Positions 1 to 9,077 of a stretch of DNA of 64,000 nt are shown here, in pieces (the first letter of the stretch is position 1; every line of letters begins with the position of its first letter). Source of the DNA: Phocaeicola barnesiae DSM 18169 = JCM 13652 (GTDB lineage: Bacteria > Bacteroidota > Bacteroidia > Bacteroidales > Bacteroidaceae); contig NZ_KB894650.1 of the NCBI RefSeq assembly GCF_000374585.1, positions 124,001-188,000 of the forward strand, read 5' to 3'. The notes under the pieces are model-generated. The model worked only from the letters and a program-made list of their open reading frames with translations, had not been told where the DNA came from and made no database searches. The translations under genes and the position numbers were made by a program.

Positions 1-558
1 CTTATCGATGAAACCGCACGGATGAATGTAACGGAAATATTCCAGATCCGTGTTTACATTCAAGGCCAATCCGTGCATCGTGATGAAATGGCTGCTTCGT
101 ACTCCCATCGCACAGATTTTCCGCTCCTTCGGTGTTCCGGCATCCAGCCATACACCGGTAGCACCGGCCACACGCCCGGCCAGAATGCCATACGAAGCAC
201 AGACCCGAATAACCGCTTCCTCCAAGACATCCAGGTAAGACTTCAGCCCCAAATGGAAATCTTCCAGGTTCAGAATCGGATAACAGACCAGCTGTCCCGG
301 CCCGTGGTATGTAATGTCTCCTCCACGGTCAATATGGAAGAGCTCGGCGTGGATGCGTTCCAACTGCTCGGGCGTCAACAACATATTCGTTTCTTTTCCA
401 TGCCGCCCCAATGTATAGACATGCGGATGCTGGCAGAAAATCAACCGGTTTTCATAAGGCAACCCCTTCTCACGGGCCATTACCAGCGAATCGAACAATT
501 CGGTCTGCCGTTTCCAGGCCTCACCATAGGGAATCATCCCCCAATATTCTGTCTTCAT
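1..558 (-). CDS. lipB: Lipoyl(octanoyl) transferase LipB, 3' end missing
   Basis: Transfers octanoate from octanoyl-ACP to the lipoyl domains of target enzymes, the first step of protein lipoylation in the cytoplasm. The minus-strand reading frame begins MKTEYWGMIPYGEAW and shows the LipB signatures FCQHPHVYTLGRHG, the RGGDITYHGPGQLVCYP substrate loop, and KICAMGVR followed by HGLALNVN. It runs off the left edge after YFRYIHPCGFIDK, so the last 30 or so residues are outside the window. The 186 residues present have no internal stop. Lipoylation supplies the H-protein cofactor of the glycine cleavage system, whose P-protein (gcvP) lies 2.5 kb away, but the two genes are not in one operon. Confidence 0.95.
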   Translation of the reverse strand, partial: MKTEYWGMIPYGEAWKRQTELFDSLVMAREKGLPYENRLIFCQHPHVYTLGRHGKETNMLLTPEQLERIHAELFHIDRGGDITYHGPGQLVCYPILNLEDFHLGLKSYLDVLEEAVIRVCASYGILAGRVAGATGVWLDAGTPKERKICAMGVRSSHFITMHGLALNVNTDLEYFRYIHPCGFIDK

Positions 559-864
559 AATCAGTCCTCCCAATACTGGCACTAGCCTGAACGCTTCTGC
601 ACACGGAACCTCAATACATCCGGTTAACGCCGAAACGGTCAGGTAAGTCCTCTTATTACAGACGGCAAGTTAGCAAAAATCCTGAAATATTCGCCTCTTC
701 CACCTGAAACTTCTGCCGTCTTTCCCCCAAACGCCCTATCCGCCCGTTACTTTTCTGCTTTTTTGACAGAAAGAAATACCTTTTTTGATGGTCAATTCAT
801 GAAGTTATCTTATATTTGTAGTATCTAGCAATAAAGTTGCAACCATAAAATTTAAAAGAACAAC
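559..864. other. Divergent intergenic region lipB / lipoprotein
   Basis: This 306-bp gap separates two divergent genes. A Bacteroides-type -7 element for the plus-strand gene lies at 811-818. I could not pick a convincing promoter for lipB on the minus strand, and no repeat or small ORF stands out. Confidence 0.6.
811..818 (+). promoter_or_regulatory. Bacteroides -7 box TATATTTG
   Basis: TATATTTG fits the Bacteroidota primary sigma -7 consensus TAnnTTTG and lies 46 bp before the ATG of the lipoprotein gene at 865. A T-rich tract ending in TTTG at 784-787 could act as the -33 element, although the spacing is longer than usual. Confidence 0.55.
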
Positions 865-1716
865 ATGAAAAAATCAAACGAACTGTTTCTCAAGACAATG
901 GGACTCGCTTCGGCCCTTATGCTCTTCCAAGGATGTACCGAACAGAAAGCCGAACAAGCCCTGGGCACAGAAACACTGACTTGCGATACGACCGTTTTCC
1001 TGAAAGACGATGTAAAGAGCTCACCTTCCTGTAAAATAAACTACAGCCTGGCATTCTTCAAGATGCGCCAGGCCACAGACTCTATAGCGCTCAAGTCAAA
1101 TGCGCAACTCATTCGGGCCATCGAAGAAGGAATGCCCGCTACACAAAATCCGCAGGAGTTCGTGCGACACCTGAAAGATACCCTGATTACCAACTACCGG
1201 CAAGACCTGGAAGGCCTGTACGAATACGACCTCCGGAACGGGCTGAAAGACCATGAACTGCCGGGATGGTACAATTATGAATATGGTATCAATTCCACCC
1301 TGACCGAAGGGAAGGACCATGTATGGAACTACAAGGTCAGCCATTTCGCATATACTGGAGGCGCTCATCCGAACAGCTACCAGAAATGGATCAACCTGAC
1401 CGACCAAGGAGAAGTACTGACCAAAGAACAGGTATTCCTGCCCAATACAGAAGCTGCCGTCTGCGAACTGATTCTGAAAGAGCTGATCCGTACCGCCGGC
1501 GAACGGGTAGAAACCGATACCATCACCAGCATCGAAGGACTACAGGAGTACGGTATCCTGCAGATGAACGGACTCTACTTGCCCGACAACTTTCTGCTGG
1601 AAAAAGAAGGCATCCGCTTCCTGTACAATCCATACGACATCGCGCCGTATGCCTTGGGAGACTTTGAACTCCTGGTACCTTATCAAGAACTGAATACCTA
1701 CCTTATCAAGCATTAA
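865..1716 (+). CDS. DUF3298 / RsiV-like lipoprotein
   Basis: Envelope lipoprotein of unknown role. The N-terminus has a lysine-rich start, a hydrophobic stretch and a lipobox ending at Cys24 (LMLFQGC), so it should be lipidated. The C-terminal half carries the DUF3298 signature: HFAYTGGAHPNSY near residues 164-176 and YNPYDIAPYALGDFELLVPY near the end. This domain is shared with RsiV-type anti-sigma factors and PdaC-like proteins, but there is no membrane-anchored anti-sigma region or adjacent sigma gene here, so a sigma-regulatory role is not supported. It leads a probable operon with rsmG, whose start is 7 bp after this stop. Confidence 0.8.
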   Translation: MKKSNELFLKTMGLASALMLFQGCTEQKAEQALGTETLTCDTTVFLKDDVKSSPSCKINYSLAFFKMRQATDSIALKSNAQLIRAIEEGMPATQNPQEFVRHLKDTLITNYRQDLEGLYEYDLRNGLKDHELPGWYNYEYGINSTLTEGKDHVWNYKVSHFAYTGGAHPNSYQKWINLTDQGEVLTKEQVFLPNTEAAVCELILKELIRTAGERVETDTITSIEGLQEYGILQMNGLYLPDNFLLEKEGIRFLYNPYDIAPYALGDFELLVPYQELNTYLIKH

Positions 1717-1723
1717 CGACCTT

Positions 1724-2350
1724 ATGGACATTATCCTGAAATATTTTCCTGAGTTGACAGACATCCAGAAAGAACAGTTCGCGGCCCTCTATGACCTGTA
1801 TACCGACTGGAACAGTAAAATCAATGTCATCTCCCGCAAAGACATCACCAATCTGTACGAGCACCATGTATTGCACTCATTGGGTATAGCCAAAGTCATC
1901 CACTTCAAGTCCGATACATCGTTGATGGACCTGGGTACGGGAGGTGGATTTCCGGGTATTCCCCTGGCTATCCTCTTTCCCGAATGCCGCTTCCACCTAG
2001 TAGACAGCATCGGGAAAAAGGTCAAAGTGGCTACCGAAATAGCGCAGGCCATCGGACTGAAAAACGTAACGACCCGCCATTGCCGGGCAGAAGAAGAAAA
2101 GCAGCAGTTCGACTTTGTGGTCAGCCGGGCCGTCATGCCACTGACAGACCTGCTGAAGATTATCCGGAAAAACATCCGGAAAGAACAAATCAACGCTTTG
2201 CCCAACGGGCTCATCTGCCTGAAGGGCGGAGAGCTGGAGAACGAAATCATGCCTGTGAAACACAAGGCCTTCATTTACGACCTGAAGGACTATTTCGACG
2301 AGGAGTATTTCGAGACAAAAAAAGTAGTGTATGTAACCATCAACGGATAA
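1724..2350 (+). CDS. rsmG: 16S rRNA (guanine527-N7)-methyltransferase RsmG
   Basis: Methylates N7 of G527 in 16S rRNA using S-adenosylmethionine. The 208-residue length is typical. The SAM-binding loop DLGTGGGFPGIPLAI lies near residues 69-83, preceded by the usual YTDWNSKINVISRKD segment and followed by VVSRAVMPL. It starts 7 bp after the lipoprotein stop and ends 6 bp before the next gene, so cotranscription is likely. Loss of this enzyme gives low-level streptomycin resistance in other bacteria; this copy looks intact. Confidence 0.95.
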   Translation: MDIILKYFPELTDIQKEQFAALYDLYTDWNSKINVISRKDITNLYEHHVLHSLGIAKVIHFKSDTSLMDLGTGGGFPGIPLAILFPECRFHLVDSIGKKVKVATEIAQAIGLKNVTTRHCRAEEEKQQFDFVVSRAVMPLTDLLKIIRKNIRKEQINALPNGLICLKGGELENEIMPVKHKAFIYDLKDYFDEEYFETKKVVYVTING

Positions 2351-2356
2351 AAAGCC

Positions 2357-2995
2357 ATGAAAATCAAACGATTCGAATTCAATATGTTTCCGGTGAACTG
2401 CTACGTACTTTCCGACGAAACACGTGAGGCTGTAGTCATCGATGCCGGATGCTTCTATCCGGGAGAAGGAGAACAGCTGAAAAAATACCTCGACGAAGAA
2501 GGTCTCCAACTGAAACATGTGCTGAACACCCATCTGCACCTGGACCACATCTTCGGCAACGCTTACCTGGCGCGTGAATTCGGGCTGAAACCGGAAGCCA
2601 ACCAGGCGGACGAATTCCTACTTGCACGCGCGGCAGACCATTGCCGCATGTTCGGGTTCCGTATCAACGAAGAGCCCGCACCGCTGGGAGGCTATATCGC
2701 CGACGGTGACGAAATCTGCTTCGGAAACTCCAGGCTGAAAGCGATAGCGGCCCCGGGACACTCCCCCGGAAGTCTGGTGTTCTATGACGAAAAGGACGGA
2801 TGCATGTTCAGCGGTGACGTCCTTTTCAGAGGAAGCATCGGACGGACCGACCTGGACAGAGGAAGTTTCGAGGACATCAGAAACAGCATCTGCAACCGTC
2901 TGTTCACCTGTCCGGACAACACCGTCGTGTACCCTGGTCATGGAGAGCAGACTACCATCGGTTACGAAAAGAAGAACAATCCTTATTTCCAATAA
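2357..2995 (+). CDS. MBL-fold hydrolase, glyoxalase II-like
   Basis: Metallo-beta-lactamase-fold hydrolase of about 212 residues, probably cytoplasmic. Metal-ligand motifs are THLHLDH near residues 56-62, APGHSPGS, FSGDVLFRGSIGRTDL and the C-terminal YPGHGEQTTIG. This is the hydroxyacylglutathione hydrolase-like arrangement found in single-domain members that act on thioesters or persulfides. The substrate cannot be told from the sequence. The gene is tightly packed between rsmG (6-bp gap) and gcvP (30-bp gap), so it shares the transcript. Confidence 0.85.
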   Translation: MKIKRFEFNMFPVNCYVLSDETREAVVIDAGCFYPGEGEQLKKYLDEEGLQLKHVLNTHLHLDHIFGNAYLAREFGLKPEANQADEFLLARAADHCRMFGFRINEEPAPLGGYIADGDEICFGNSRLKAIAAPGHSPGSLVFYDEKDGCMFSGDVLFRGSIGRTDLDRGSFEDIRNSICNRLFTCPDNTVVYPGHGEQTTIGYEKKNNPYFQ

Positions 2996-3025
2996 ATCTG
3001 TAATCAATCACTTAAATCATACATT

Positions 3026-5875
3026 ATGAAAACAGCAACTTTTGCCAACCGTCATATCGGCATTTCGGAAGAGGATTATCCGAAGATGCTGGAGAAAATC
3101 GGGGTGAAGAGTCTTGACGAACTGATAGACCGCACCATACCGGCAAACATCCGTCTGAAAGAGCCGCTCCACCTGGATCCGGCAATGACCGAACGCGAAT
3201 TTGCGGAACACATAAACAAGCTGGCCGCCATGAACCAACCGTTCAAGACCTATATCGGTACAGGCTGGTACGACACCGTGACACCGGCGGTCATCCAACG
3301 GAACGTGTTCGAGAATCCGGTATGGTATACTTCCTACACGCCTTATCAGGCTGAAATCTCACAGGGACGTCTGGAAGCCCTTCTGAACTTCCAGACCGTC
3401 ATCAGCGACCTGACAGGCATGCCGCTGGCGAACTGTTCTTTACTGGATGAGGCTACCGCTGCCGCCGAAGCGGCCACCATGATGTTCGGTCTACGCAGCC
3501 GCGCCCAGCAGAAAGGCGGCGCAACAACCTTATTTGTGGACGAAGAGATTTTTCCACAGACTTTGGCGGTCGTCCGCACACGTGCCCTGCCGCAAGGCAT
3601 CCAGGTACAGGTGGGCAAGTACAAGGAGCTGAACTTCACACCGGATATTTTCGGCTGTATCGTCCAGTACCCCAACAACAGCGGAAACATCGAAGACTAC
3701 CGTGAATTTACCCGTCAGGCACACGAAGCCGGTTGCAAGGTAGCCGTAGCGGCAGACATCATGGCACTGGTATTGCTGGTACCTCCCGGCGAATGGGATG
3801 CCGACATCGTTTTCGGAAGCTCCCAGCGGTTGGGTACCCCACTCTTCTACGGTGGACCTTCTGCCGCTTATTTCGCTACCCGCGACGAGTACAAACGCAA
3901 CATGCCGGGACGTATCATCGGACTCTCCAAAGACAAATACGGACATACCTGCTACCGCATGGCTCTACAGACACGCGAACAGCACATCAAACGAGAAAAG
4001 GCGACTTCAAACATCTGTACCGCCCAGGCACTGCTGGCTACCATGGCCGGATTCTACGCCGTATACCACGGTCCTGACGGTCTGAAAGAGATTGCCAAAC
4101 GCATCCATAGCCTGACGAACTGCCTGAACAAGCAACTGACCAAGTTAGGATACGTACAGAAGAACGAACTCTTCTTCGATACCCTCCGCCTGCAATTACC
4201 GGAGAATGTGTCTACCCAAAAGTTGCAGACCATCGCCATGAGCAAGAAAGCGAACCTCCGCTATTTCGACAACGGCGATGTAGGTGTCAGCATCGACGAG
4301 GCGACTACTCTGGCAGATATCAATCACCTGCTGAATATCTTCGGTATCGCCGCCGAAACGAGCATCCAGGAGATAACCGATGTACCGGAAATGTCTTCCC
4401 TCACTCGGGAACTGAGAAGACGCACCGGATTCCTGTCGCACGAGGTATTCAATAAATACCATACCGAAACCGAAATGATGCGTTACATCAAACGGTTGGA
4501 ACGCAAAGACATCTCCCTGATTCATTCCATGATTTCACTGGGTTCCTGCACCATGAAGCTGAATGCCGCCGCAGAAATGATTCCGCTGAGCAATGCCGCA
4601 TGGATGAACGTACACCCGTTGGTACCGAAAGAACAGGCAGAAGGGTACCAGCTGCTCATCCAGAAACTGGGCGAACAGTTGAAGACCATTACCGGATTTG
4701 CCGGCATTACCTTCCAGCCGAACTCCGGTGCCGCCGGAGAATATACCGGCCTGCGTATCATCCGCAGCTACCTGGAAAGTATCGGTCAAGGCCATCGCCA
4801 CCTGGTATTGATACCGGCATCGGCCCACGGTACCAATCCGGCATCAGCCGTACAAGCCGGATACGAGCCGTTGGTATGTGCCTGTGACGACCGGGGAAAC
4901 ATCGACCTGAATGATTTGCGGGAAAAAGCCGAAACGCATAAGGACGAACTGGCAGCCCTGATGATTACCTATCCGTCTACCCATGGCATCTTTGAAGCTG
5001 ACGTAGCTGAAATCTGCCAGATTATCCACCAGTGCGGCGCACAGGTATACATGGACGGAGCCAACATGAACGCTCAAGTGGGATTGACCAATCCGGCTAC
5101 CATCGGTGCCGACCTCTGCCACCTCAACCTGCATAAGACTTTCGCCAGCCCACACGGAGGAGGAGGACCGGGAGTTGGCCCTGTGTGCGTAGCCGAACAC
5201 CTGATACCGTTCTTACCGGGACATGCTTCTTTCGACCACGAACAGAACGAAGTGGCTGCCGCGCCTTACGGAAGTGCCGGCATCCTGCCTATCACCTATG
5301 CCTACATCTGCATGATGGGTACCGAAGGTCTGACCCGCGCCACCGAAGTAGCCATCCTGAATGCCAATTACCTGGCAGCCTGCTTTGAAGAGGCATACGG
5401 CACGGTCTATCGGGGAACCAACGGCTTCGTCGGACATGAAATGATTCTGGAATGCCGGAAATTACACGAAGAAAGCGGAATCAGCGAAAATGACATCTCC
5501 AAACGGTTGATGGACTACGGCTATCACGCTCCTACCCTTTCCTTCCCTGTACACGGCACGTTGATGATTGAACCAACGGAAAGCGAAAGTCTGGCCGAGC
5601 TGGACAACTTTGTCGAAGTCATGCTGCAAATCCGGAAAGAAATAGAGGAAATAAAACGGGGAGACGCCTCTGCCGACGATAACGTACTGGTGAATGCTCC
5701 ACACCCGGAATACGAAATTGTAGCCAACGAATGGGAACACAGCTATAGCCGCGAAAAAGCAGCTTACCCCATCCCAAGCGTACGCGAAAACAAGTTCTGG
5801 ATAAATGTGGCCCGCATAGACAATACTTTGGGCGACCGCAAGCTGTTGCCTACCCGTTACGGTAGTTTCAACTGA
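3026..5875 (+). CDS. gcvP: Glycine dehydrogenase (decarboxylating), P-protein
   Basis: PLP-dependent P-protein of the glycine cleavage system. It decarboxylates glycine and passes the aminomethyl group to lipoyl-H-protein. The 949-residue chain is the single-polypeptide form, equivalent to fused GcvPA and GcvPB. The N-terminal half opens with FANRHIGISEEDYPKML and includes TPYQAEISQGRLE. The C-terminal half holds the PLP lysine at about residue 704 in LNLHKTFASPHGGGG. No gcvT or gcvH is adjacent, so the other subunits lie elsewhere. It is the last gene before a strong bidirectional terminator. Confidence 0.97.
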   Translation: MKTATFANRHIGISEEDYPKMLEKIGVKSLDELIDRTIPANIRLKEPLHLDPAMTEREFAEHINKLAAMNQPFKTYIGTGWYDTVTPAVIQRNVFENPVWYTSYTPYQAEISQGRLEALLNFQTVISDLTGMPLANCSLLDEATAAAEAATMMFGLRSRAQQKGGATTLFVDEEIFPQTLAVVRTRALPQGIQVQVGKYKELNFTPDIFGCIVQYPNNSGNIEDYREFTRQAHEAGCKVAVAADIMALVLLVPPGEWDADIVFGSSQRLGTPLFYGGPSAAYFATRDEYKRNMPGRIIGLSKDKYGHTCYRMALQTREQHIKREKATSNICTAQALLATMAGFYAVYHGPDGLKEIAKRIHSLTNCLNKQLTKLGYVQKNELFFDTLRLQLPENVSTQKLQTIAMSKKANLRYFDNGDVGVSIDEATTLADINHLLNIFGIAAETSIQEITDVPEMSSLTRELRRRTGFLSHEVFNKYHTETEMMRYIKRLERKDISLIHSMISLGSCTMKLNAAAEMIPLSNAAWMNVHPLVPKEQAEGYQLLIQKLGEQLKTITGFAGITFQPNSGAAGEYTGLRIIRSYLESIGQGHRHLVLIPASAHGTNPASAVQAGYEPLVCACDDRGNIDLNDLREKAETHKDELAALMITYPSTHGIFEADVAEICQIIHQCGAQVYMDGANMNAQVGLTNPATIGADLCHLNLHKTFASPHGGGGPGVGPVCVAEHLIPFLPGHASFDHEQNEVAAAPYGSAGILPITYAYICMMGTEGLTRATEVAILNANYLAACFEEAYGTVYRGTNGFVGHEMILECRKLHEESGISENDISKRLMDYGYHAPTLSFPVHGTLMIEPTESESLAELDNFVEVMLQIRKEIEEIKRGDASADDNVLVNAPHPEYEIVANEWEHSYSREKAAYPIPSVRENKFWINVARIDNTLGDRKLLPTRYGSFN

Positions 5876-5902
5876 CAGGTCCTGACCCGTCATCCATAAA
5901 AG

Positions 5903-5951
5903 AAGGCGCCGCAGCTTTCCCATACCAATCCGGGGAGCTGCGACGCCTTTT
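5903..5951. terminator. Bidirectional terminator between gcvP and fhs
   Basis: Arms at 5903-5916 (AAGGCGCCGCAGCT) and 5936-5949 pair over 14 bp with one mismatch around a 19-nt loop. A T-rich tail follows on the plus strand, and the mirrored T tract serves fhs on the minus strand. It lies just after both convergent stop codons. Confidence 0.85.
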
Positions 5952-5982
5952 ATCGTTAACTTCTAATCTTATCTCCGTCCGA

Positions 5983-7650
5983 TTAAGACAATCCTTCGAT
6001 TTCTCCGTTCACGATGTCGATGTGCAATGCCTGAGGCTCTTTCGGCAATCCCGGCATACGCATGATTTCGCCTGCCACCATCACCAGCATTTCGGCACCG
6101 GCATTGATGACAATATCGCGTACCGTAAAGTTGAAGCCGGAAGCTACACCATACAGTTTCGGATCGGTAGAGAACGAATATTGAGTCTTGGCGATACAGA
6201 TCGGGAAATGTGTATATCCCAACTCTTCAATCATCTTCAGCTTCTTACGGGCAGCCGGACCGAAAAGTACCTGTTTCGCGCCATAAAGATTCAAAGCTAC
6301 CTTACGTACTTTTTCTTCTACTGAATCTTCTTCGTCGTAAGCGAAAGTCAACGGCTTGGACGGCTGCTTTTCGATGGTATCTACCACCAGATTAGCCAAT
6401 TCTACAGCTCCTTCACCACCTTCCATGAAAGCATTGTTGATGGCAAAACCGATTCCCTTCTCAGCACAATGCTGGCGGACATAATCCAGTTCCTCGTCGG
6501 TATCATTGGCATAACGGTTGAAGGCTACGACAACGGTCTGTCCGAACGATTGCAGATTCTCGATATGCTTGTCCAGATTCTTCAATCCTTCTTTCAATCC
6601 TTCCATATTCGGTTCCTTGATTGCGTCAACACTCACGCCACCGTGCATCTTCAAGCCCTGAGCCGTGGCCACCAGTACCGTCAGTTTCGGCTGCAGCCCT
6701 GCCTTACGGCATTTGATGTCGTAGAACTTTTCAGCACCCAAGTCGGCACCGAAACCAGCTTCCGTAATGACATAATCGCCGAAAGTCATGGCCAACCGGG
6801 TAGCCAGCACGGAGTTACAACCGTGCGCGATGTTAGCGAACGGACCGCCATGTACAAAAGCAGCGGTATGCTCGGTAGTCTGTACCAGATTAGGCGACAA
6901 CGCATCTTTCAGCAGTACGGTAATGGCTCCAGCCACTCCCAGATCCTTTACGGTGAACGGTTTTCCCTCGATGGTGAAACCCAGCAGGATATTCTCGATC
7001 CGACGTCGCAAATCAGCTTCATCCGTAGCCAGACACAGGATAGCCATGATTTCGGAAGCCGGTGTAATATCGAATCCCGATTCACGCATAACGCCGTTTG
7101 TCTTTCCACCCAGTCCGGTTACGATGTAGCGCAAGCCACGGTCGTTTACATCCAATACACGGTTCCAAAGCACTTCCTTCATGGCAAAGCCGTTATCGCG
7201 GTTCTGATACATATAGTTATCCAGCAAAGCGGCAATCATGTTATGGGCCGATGTAATGGCGTGGAAATCTCCTGTAAAATGAAGGTTTATCTTATCCATC
7301 GGCAATACCTGGGCGTAACCACCTCCGGCAGCACCCCCTTTCATACCGAAACAGGGGCCTAAAGAAGGTTCACGCAAGGCACAGATGGCCTTCTTACCGA
7401 TTTTACTCAATCCCAATGCCAAGCCGATAGACACAGTGGTCTTACCGATACCGGCTTTAGTCGGGGTGATGGCAGTCACCAGAATCAGGTTGCTCTTGTT
7501 TACTTTCTCTTCATCAATCAAAGTCTCGGGTACTTTGGCGATGTAACGTCCATAATTCTGGATTTCCTCTACCGGGATGTCATAATTACGAGCCACCTGT
7601 TTGATTTTGGTCAACTCTATACTACGTGCAATTTCTATATCAGACTTCAT
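5983..7650 (-). CDS. fhs: Formate--tetrahydrofolate ligase
   Basis: ATP-dependent ligation of formate to tetrahydrofolate giving 10-formyl-THF, in cytoplasmic one-carbon metabolism. At 555 residues it matches the family. Visible motifs are the P-loop [16 protein letters not shown] near residues 65-80, the [20 protein letters not shown] segment, [12 protein letters not shown], and the C-terminal [10 protein letters not shown] and [10 protein letters not shown] blocks. It is convergent with gcvP. The two genes sit end to end and both feed folate one-carbon pools, but they have separate promoters. Confidence 0.97.
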   Translation of the reverse strand: MKSDIEIARSIELTKIKQVARNYDIPVEEIQNYGRYIAKVPETLIDEEKVNKSNLILVTAITPTKAGIGKTTVSIGLALGLSKIGKKAICALREPSLGPCFGMKGGAAGGGYAQVLPMDKINLHFTGDFHAITSAHNMIAALLDNYMYQNRDNGFAMKEVLWNRVLDVNDRGLRYIVTGLGGKTNGVMRESGFDITPASEIMAILCLATDEADLRRRIENILLGFTIEGKPFTVKDLGVAGAITVLLKDALSPNLVQTTEHTAAFVHGGPFANIAHGCNSVLATRLAMTFGDYVITEAGFGADLGAEKFYDIKCRKAGLQPKLTVLVATAQGLKMHGGVSVDAIKEPNMEGLKEGLKNLDKHIENLQSFGQTVVVAFNRYANDTDEELDYVRQHCAEKGIGFAINNAFMEGGEGAVELANLVVDTIEKQPSKPLTFAYDEEDSVEEKVRKVALNLYGAKQVLFGPAARKKLKMIEELGYTHFPICIAKTQYSFSTDPKLYGVASGFNFTVRDIVINAGAEMLVMVAGEIMRMPGLPKEPQALHIDIVNGEIEGLS

Positions 7651-7671
7651 AACGTTGAAATTTTAAAGCCA

Positions 7672-7679
7672 CAAAGGTA
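7672..7679 (-). promoter_or_regulatory. Promoter -7 box for fhs
   Basis: On the minus strand this reads TACCTTTG, a full TAnnTTTG match, about 22 bp upstream of the fhs ATG at 7650. A TTTTGG stretch a further ~22 bp upstream could be the -33 element. The implied 5' leader is short. Confidence 0.65.
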
Positions 7680-7773
7680 GAAAAAAAATAGGACTTTTTG
7701 CCAAAACCGTCCATCAGTCGACAGAAAAATTCAGTTTTTGATTCAGGACAACTTTTGAAACGCCGAAGTTACG

Positions 7774-7781
7774 TAACTTTG
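7774..7781 (+). promoter_or_regulatory. Promoter -7 box for the acyltransferase
   Basis: TAACTTTG matches TAnnTTTG and is preceded by TTTTG at 7753-7757. It lies 57 bp upstream of the ATG at 7839. Confidence 0.6.
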
Positions 7782-7838
7782 AAAACCATATACAAGGCGC
7801 CAGAAAAACAATAATTAAAACATTTATACACTTACACT

Positions 7839-8999
7839 ATGATGCAAAACATCTCTTCTGCGGCATACGCAGATTCCAAACCTCATTATGAGCTCCTGGA
7901 CGGATTACGAGGAGTCGCCGCACTGTTGGTTCTCTTTTATCACATCTTCGAAGGACTCTCCTTCGCTGCAGGTGGAACTCCCATTACAGTCATCAACCAC
8001 GGTTACCTGGCCGTCGATTTTTTCTTTATTCTTTCCGGCTTTGTAATCAGTTATGCGTACGATGACCGATGGGGAAAAACAATGACAACCGGCAATTTCT
8101 TCAAACGCCGCCTCATCCGTCTTCATCCGATGATTATCATGGGAGTCATTCTGGGAACCATCACCTTTTTTCTGCAGGGTGGTGTCCAATGGGACGGTAC
8201 AAAAGTCGCCACTTCAGCCGTCATGCTTGCCATGCTCTGTGCCATGTTCTTCATTCCTGCTGTTCCCGGCGTAAGCTATGAAGTCCGGGGCAACGGTGAA
8301 ATGTTCCCGTTGAACGGCCCCAGCTGGTCGCTCTTTTTCGAATACATCGGCAATATCCTGTATGCCTTGTTTATCCATCGCCTGTCCACCAAAGCCTTGA
8401 CGGTTCTGGTCGGACTACTGGGAATCGCCTTAGCCTGGTTCACCACTTTCAATGTATCCGGCTACGATATGATTGGCGTAGGTTGGACACTTGACACCGT
8501 CAATTTCTTCGGAGGCGCCCTGCGCATGCTCTTCCCCTTCTCGATGGGAATGCTGCTGGCCCGTCATTTCAAACCGATGAATGTAAGAGGAGCTTTCTGG
8601 ATCTGCTCCGTCATTCTGTTACTGCTTTTCTGTGTACCGTATATTGTTACAGGAAACTCACCCATCAGTCTGAACGGCCTGTTCGAAGCCATCTGTATTC
8701 TTTTCATCTTCCCGGTTCTTCTCTGGATTGGAGCTTCCGGCAAGACAACGGACAATTTTTCATCCCGTGTGTGTAAATTTCTGGGCGATATCTCCTATCC
8801 GCTCTATGCCGTACACTACCCGATTATGTACCTGTTCTATGCCTGGCTGATTGACCATAAGCTCTATACCATCGCCGAGGCCTGGCCAATGGCACTCGCC
8901 GTTTATCTGGGAAACATCCTGCTGGCATACCTCTGTCTGAAACTTTACGACGAACCAGTCAGAAAATGGTTAACCAAGAAATTCTTGAACAAGAAATAA
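7839..8999 (+). CDS. Membrane acyltransferase, acyltransferase-3 family
   Basis: Integral inner-membrane O-acyltransferase of the OafA/YrhL type (acyltransferase family 3), 386 residues with about ten hydrophobic segments. The family N-terminal motif is clear: LLDGLRGVAALLVLFYH with the conserved His, then GYLAVDFFFILSGFVISY and FFKRRLIRLHP. A second landmark, GDISYPLYAVHYPI, lies in the last quarter. Members modify surface polysaccharides, lipids or small molecules with acetyl or other acyl groups. No glycan gene cluster surrounds it, so the substrate is open. It is monocistronic, with its own promoter and a strong terminator. Confidence 0.9.
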   Translation: MMQNISSAAYADSKPHYELLDGLRGVAALLVLFYHIFEGLSFAAGGTPITVINHGYLAVDFFFILSGFVISYAYDDRWGKTMTTGNFFKRRLIRLHPMIIMGVILGTITFFLQGGVQWDGTKVATSAVMLAMLCAMFFIPAVPGVSYEVRGNGEMFPLNGPSWSLFFEYIGNILYALFIHRLSTKALTVLVGLLGIALAWFTTFNVSGYDMIGVGWTLDTVNFFGGALRMLFPFSMGMLLARHFKPMNVRGAFWICSVILLLLFCVPYIVTGNSPISLNGLFEAICILFIFPVLLWIGASGKTTDNFSSRVCKFLGDISYPLYAVHYPIMYLFYAWLIDHKLYTIAEAWPMALAVYLGNILLAYLCLKLYDEPVRKWLTKKFLNKK

Positions 9000-9002
9000 G
9001 CA

Positions 9003-9049
9003 AAAAGCCGTTTTAGTTTATCATAAAAGGTACAACTAAAACGGCTTTT
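9003..9049. terminator. Strong hairpin terminator after the acyltransferase
   Basis: A perfect 16-bp inverted repeat has arms at 9003-9018 (AAAAGCCGTTTTAGTT) and 9034-9049 with a 15-nt loop. It ends in TTTT on the plus strand and the mirror T tract on the minus strand. It lies between the acyltransferase stop and the convergent Rpn gene, so it probably serves both. Confidence 0.88.
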
Positions 9050-9077
9050 CAATGTTGTATTGAGTCTGCTAAAAAGA

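Noticed and set aside
22..585. 187-residue plus-strand open frame at the left edge
   Set aside because: It is antisense to lipB, whose minus-strand frame carries clear family motifs over the same bases.
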